From: Pseudomonadota bacterium
Lineage (GTDB): Bacteria > Pseudomonadota > Gammaproteobacteria > Burkholderiales > Burkholderiaceae_D
Direction: 5' to 3'
Length of the DNA: 8,537 bases
Assembly (NCBI GenBank): GCA_023416415.1
Contig: JAEZHR010000210.1
Location: forward strand, 1 to 8,537
A program made the position numbers and the translations under genes. Every line of letters begins with the position of its first letter. Position 1 is the stretch's first letter. The notes under the pieces are model-generated. The model was not told where the DNA came from, did not search any database, and was given only the letters and a program-made list of their open reading frames with translations. Below are positions 6,310 through 8,537 of the stretch, in pieces.

Positions 6310-7098
6310 TCAGGCCCCGTCCGTTGTTGGCATCTCCAGCATATTTTCGGTGGCGCCGAATGCCGTCCAGCCGCCATCGACCGGCAGTACCGCTCCGGTG
6401 ACATAGCTGGCGCAGTCGCCGAGAAGAAAGGCGATCACGCTGGCGACCTCGAAAGGCTCGGCCATGCGCCCCATCGGGCTGCGGCGGCGAATGGCGGCGG
6501 CGTCGACTGCCCCCTTGCGTTCGAGCTCCGCGATCAGCGCGGTCCGCACGTAGCCGGGCGCGACCGCATTGACGCGAATGCCGGAACGTGCCCACTCGCT
6601 GGCCATTGCGCGCGTCATTCCGATCACGCCGGCCTTGCCAGCGCTGTAGGCATTGCGTGTGGGCAGTCCGCTCAGGCTGGCGATCGAGCCGAGATTGACG
6701 ATGGCGCCCTTTTTGTCGCCTTCGTTCTCCAGCATTGCGCGTGCTGCCGCGCGGCTCATCAGGAAGGTGCCGCGCAGGTGAACTGCGAGTACCCGATCGA
6801 ACTCCTGCACGCTTTGCTCGGTGCTGGGGCCGGTCTGGTCGCCGATGCCGGCGTTGTTGACAAGCCCGATAATCCGACCCCGTTCGCGTATCGCTGCGAA
6901 GGCGGCGTCCACGCTCTCCTCGGAGGTGACGTCGCATTCCAGCGCGAAGTGGTCGGCGCCGAGCTGTGCCGCACGTGTCTGAACGGCTTCATGCCTGAGA
7001 TCGAGCAGTGCCACGCGCATGCCGTCTTCAGCCAGGCGCCGCGCGGTGGCCCAGCCGATGCCATCGGCCGCCCCGGTAACGATAACGATCGGCATCAT
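6310..7098 (-). CDS. SDR-family oxidoreductase
   Basis: A 262-residue classical SDR, probably an NAD(H)-dependent alcohol dehydrogenase or ketoreductase. Numbering from the ATG at 7098: TGAADGIG (8-15), Asp33 after beta-2 (NAD preference), Asp56, NNAG (81-84), Ser138, Tyr151 and Lys155 (YSAGK), PGYVRT (181-186) and the C-terminal PVDGGW (239-244). The catalytic-tetrad Asn, usually in a VNL context, is His107 here (AVHLRGTF). The start is uncertain among ATGs at 7107, 7098 and 7095. I choose 7098 because it forms a 4-base ATGA overlap with the NIPSNAP stop and has GGAAG-like purines at a suitable distance; 7107 would put GAGG directly against the ATG. It is the third gene of a coupled group behind the FAD oxidoreductase and NIPSNAP genes. 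Family is certain; substrate is unknown. Confidence 0.92.
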   Translation of the reverse strand: MMPIVIVTGAADGIGWATARRLAEDGMRVALLDLRHEAVQTRAAQLGADHFALECDVTSEESVDAAFAAIRERGRIIGLVNNAGIGDQTGPSTEQSVQEFDRVLAVHLRGTFLMSRAAARAMLENEGDKKGAIVNLGSIASLSGLPTRNAYSAGKAGVIGMTRAMASEWARSGIRVNAVAPGYVRTALIAELERKGAVDAAAIRRRSPMGRMAEPFEVASVIAFLLGDCASYVTGAVLPVDGGWTAFGATENMLEMPTTDGA

Positions 7099-7439
7099 CG
7101 CTTCCATCCTCGCAGGCTGGGAATGTCCACGGCACGGATCAGACGGTTCTCTTGCGCAGTGATCAAGTGCTCGGACGCTTTCAGGTAGGCGGCAAAATCC
7201 GGATGCGCATCACGTGCACGGCTGCGCGCGTCGTAGTCTGCCAGGTCCTTGTATGCCCACAGGTGAACGAACTGGTTCTGCGGTCCGACCTGGCTGACGT
7301 ACATGCCGATTGGATTGCCGAGCGTCTGAAGCAGGATCGGCATGGCGAGGCGGTCGAACACCTCGATGAATTCGCCCATCTTGCGCAGGCGGATCGTGTA
7401 GATGCGATGGTCGACCAAAGGATGGGCGATAGGATTCAT
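7095..7439 (-). CDS. NIPSNAP-family protein
   Basis: A 114-residue single-domain protein matching the NIPSNAP family by eye: VDHRIYTIR (9-17) as first strand, a helix around FIEVFDRLAMPI, then IGMYVSQVGPQNQFVHLWAYKDLADYDARSRAR across the middle, and a Pro-Asp-Phe near the end of the domain. The family adopts a small ferredoxin-like alpha/beta fold. Its biochemical role in bacteria is not established, and a catalytic, binding or oxygenase-like role is all possible. Its start overlaps the FAD-oxidoreductase stop (ATGA) and has a strong SD, AAGGAGG, inside the last codons of that gene; its stop overlaps the SDR start. This tight packing suggests it works in fixed proportion with both enzymes, for example as an isomerase-like or binding accessory of the same pathway (inference). 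Confidence 0.85.
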   Translation of the reverse strand: MNPIAHPLVDHRIYTIRLRKMGEFIEVFDRLAMPILLQTLGNPIGMYVSQVGPQNQFVHLWAYKDLADYDARSRARDAHPDFAAYLKASEHLITAQENRLIRAVDIPSLRGWKR

Positions 7440-8536
7440 GCAGCCTCCTTGTGAGTAGCGTGGTCGGCAATATGGTTGCCGGTTACATAGCCGAAGGTCA
7501 TGTTCGGGCCGTGGGTGATGCCGCCGCCCGGATAGCTGCCGCCCATGACGCTGGCGCGATCGTTGCCGACTGCGTACAGGCCGTCGATCGGCGTGCCGTC
7601 GGCTTTGAGCACTTCACCGGTGGGCAGAGCGCGAATGCCGTTGAAGGTCCCGAGGTCTCCCATGACGACCTTGACCGCGTAGAACGGTCCCTTTCGGATC
7701 GGCGCCACGCACGGGTTGGGCTTGTGTTCCGGGTCGGCGAGATAGCGGTTGAAGGCGGAGCGTCCGCGTCCGTACTGACGGTCTTCTCCGGAAACGGCGC
7801 CTTCGTTGTACTCCCGCACGGCCGCTTCGAGGCCGGCCGGGTCGATGCCGGCATTGCTCGCCAGTTCCGCCAGCGTGGCGCCCTTGATCAGATACCCGCT
7901 GCGCACATGCCCGGCCAGCGGCATGGGCGCCGGCTTGGCATAGCCGAGCCCGTACTTGGCGATCGCAGTCTTGTCGCATACCAGCCACATCGCCGTTTCC
8001 TTTTCGCCCGAGCAGGCACGGATCAGCGCAGCGCCGACATCGTGGTAGGACTCGGATTCATTGGTAAAGCGCTTGCCATTCTTCAGCACGCCGATCACGC
8101 CTGGCTTGTAGCGGTCAAGCAGGTGCGGGAAGACGCCTACCTCACCATTCGGATAAGGCACGCGCGAGACGGGCATCCAGGCCGCCGCTTCGGGGTAGCG
8201 TTCCTCGATGCTGGCGCCGAGCTGCTCGGCCATGCGCATGCCATCGCCCGTGTTCGACCTGGGCGTGGGCGACACGTGCTCGGCGCCGCGCTGCAGATGC
8301 GGGTAGGTACGTGTCATGCGCTCAACGTCGTGCGGATAGCCGCCGCAGGCCAGCACCACGCCGTGACGTGCGCGGACCGCGCAGAGGCTGTCCTTGCCAT
8401 CGATGCGCGCGCCACACACACGACCGTTCTCGAACAGCATTTGGGTTGCAGGGCTGGACGTATGGATGGGGATGCCCAGGTCGAGCGCCGACTTGGCCAG
8501 ACGGGCTGCCAGCGCGTTGCCGCTGGTGACGTTGAT
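7436..8536 (-). CDS. FAD-dependent oxidoreductase, KstD/fumarate-reductase-like (N-terminus outside window)
   Basis: The C-terminal 366 residues of a flavoprotein of the FAD-binding-2 superfamily. The frame runs open to the right edge and the GxGxxG nucleotide motif, normally about 150-200 residues earlier, is missing only because the window ends. The visible part has HGVVLACGGYPHD (late FAD-domain strand), GKRFTNESESYHD, GPFYAVKVVMGDLGT and the C-terminal GLYAVGNDRASVMGG followed by SYPGGGITHGP. The MGDLGT and SYPG segments resemble 3-ketosteroid delta-1-dehydrogenases and related enzymes more than respiratory fumarate reductases; the Tyr of SYPG (about residue 335 of the visible part) matches a catalytic KstD tyrosine. 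A dehydrogenation next to a carbonyl, or the reverse enone reduction, is a reasonable guess. The internal Met at 8440 is not the start. It heads a coupled group with the NIPSNAP and SDR genes. Confidence 0.88.
   Translation of the reverse strand: MNVTSGNALAARLAKSALDLGIPIHTSSPATQMLFENGRVCGARIDGKDSLCAVRARHGVVLACGGYPHDVERMTRTYPHLQRGAEHVSPTPRSNTGDGMRMAEQLGASIEERYPEAAAWMPVSRVPYPNGEVGVFPHLLDRYKPGVIGVLKNGKRFTNESESYHDVGAALIRACSGEKETAMWLVCDKTAIAKYGLGYAKPAPMPLAGHVRSGYLIKGATLAELASNAGIDPAGLEAAVREYNEGAVSGEDRQYGRGRSAFNRYLADPEHKPNPCVAPIRKGPFYAVKVVMGDLGTFNGIRALPTGEVLKADGTPIDGLYAVGNDRASVMGGSYPGGGITHGPNMTFGYVTGNHIADHATHKEAA
7444..7450 (-). promoter_or_regulatory. Strong ribosome binding site of the NIPSNAP gene
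   Basis: On the minus strand AAGGAGG sits 4 bases before the ATG at 7439 and forms the Lys-Glu codons near the C-terminus of the upstream FAD oxidoreductase. It is the best SD in the minus-strand group and confirms the start. Confidence 0.75.
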
Positions 8537-8537
8537 G

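Noticed and set aside
6268..7188. 306-residue plus-strand frame opposite the SDR gene
   Set aside because: It lies antisense to a complete SDR, its composition is rich in Ala, Gly, His and Cys, and no domain can be seen.

Overview
This window is an ordinary-looking catabolic and transport island from a GC-rich bacterium (roughly 60% GC by eye, strongly G/C-biased third codon positions). The Q-M-P TRAP transporter, the short-chain dehydrogenases, the NIPSNAP protein and the 3-ketosteroid-dehydrogenase-like flavoprotein together suggest a proteobacterium. The style is most like Burkholderiales, but that placement is inference and no phylogenetic marker is present. I found no tRNA or rRNA, CRISPR array, insertion sequence, phage gene or integrase.

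Layout, left half (+ strand). The window opens inside an SDR dehydrogenase (3-734, 5' end cut by the window edge). Twelve bases later comes an extended-SDR NAD-dependent epimerase/dehydratase (747-1652). A 363-base gene-free stretch with two GC-rich dyads follows. Then comes a complete tripartite TRAP transporter: small membrane subunit (2016-2546), large membrane subunit (2543-3859, 4-nt overlap) and a twin-arginine-type periplasmic binding protein (3912-4976). A textbook intrinsic terminator (5013-5046) closes this unit.

Layout, right half (- strand, convergent). Reading from the right edge leftwards: a KstD/fumarate-reductase-like FAD oxidoreductase (C-terminal 366 residues visible, 7436-8536), a NIPSNAP protein (7095-7439) and a second SDR (6310-7098). 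Each pair is joined by a 4-nt ATGA overlap, so the three are almost certainly one translationally coupled operon. After a 146-base gap with a perfect 10-bp inverted repeat and a C-rich, G-poor transcript stretch comes a Gfo/Idh/MocA oxidoreductase (5111-6163).

How the genes may work together (inference): the TRAP system imports an organic acid or similar anion, and at least five redox or sugar-nucleotide-type enzymes (two SDRs, an epimerase-like enzyme, a Gfo/Idh/MocA dehydrogenase and a flavin dehydrogenase) act on it or on its breakdown products. Repeated alcohol/ketone steps plus a ring- or enone-forming flavoenzyme would suit a polyhydroxylated or alicyclic carboxylate. The substrate cannot be read from the sequence, and no regulator, ligase, thiolase or aldolase lies in the window. 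All families are known. The unexplained points are the function of the NIPSNAP protein, active-site substitutions in the two SDRs, and the leader of the Gfo/Idh/MocA gene.
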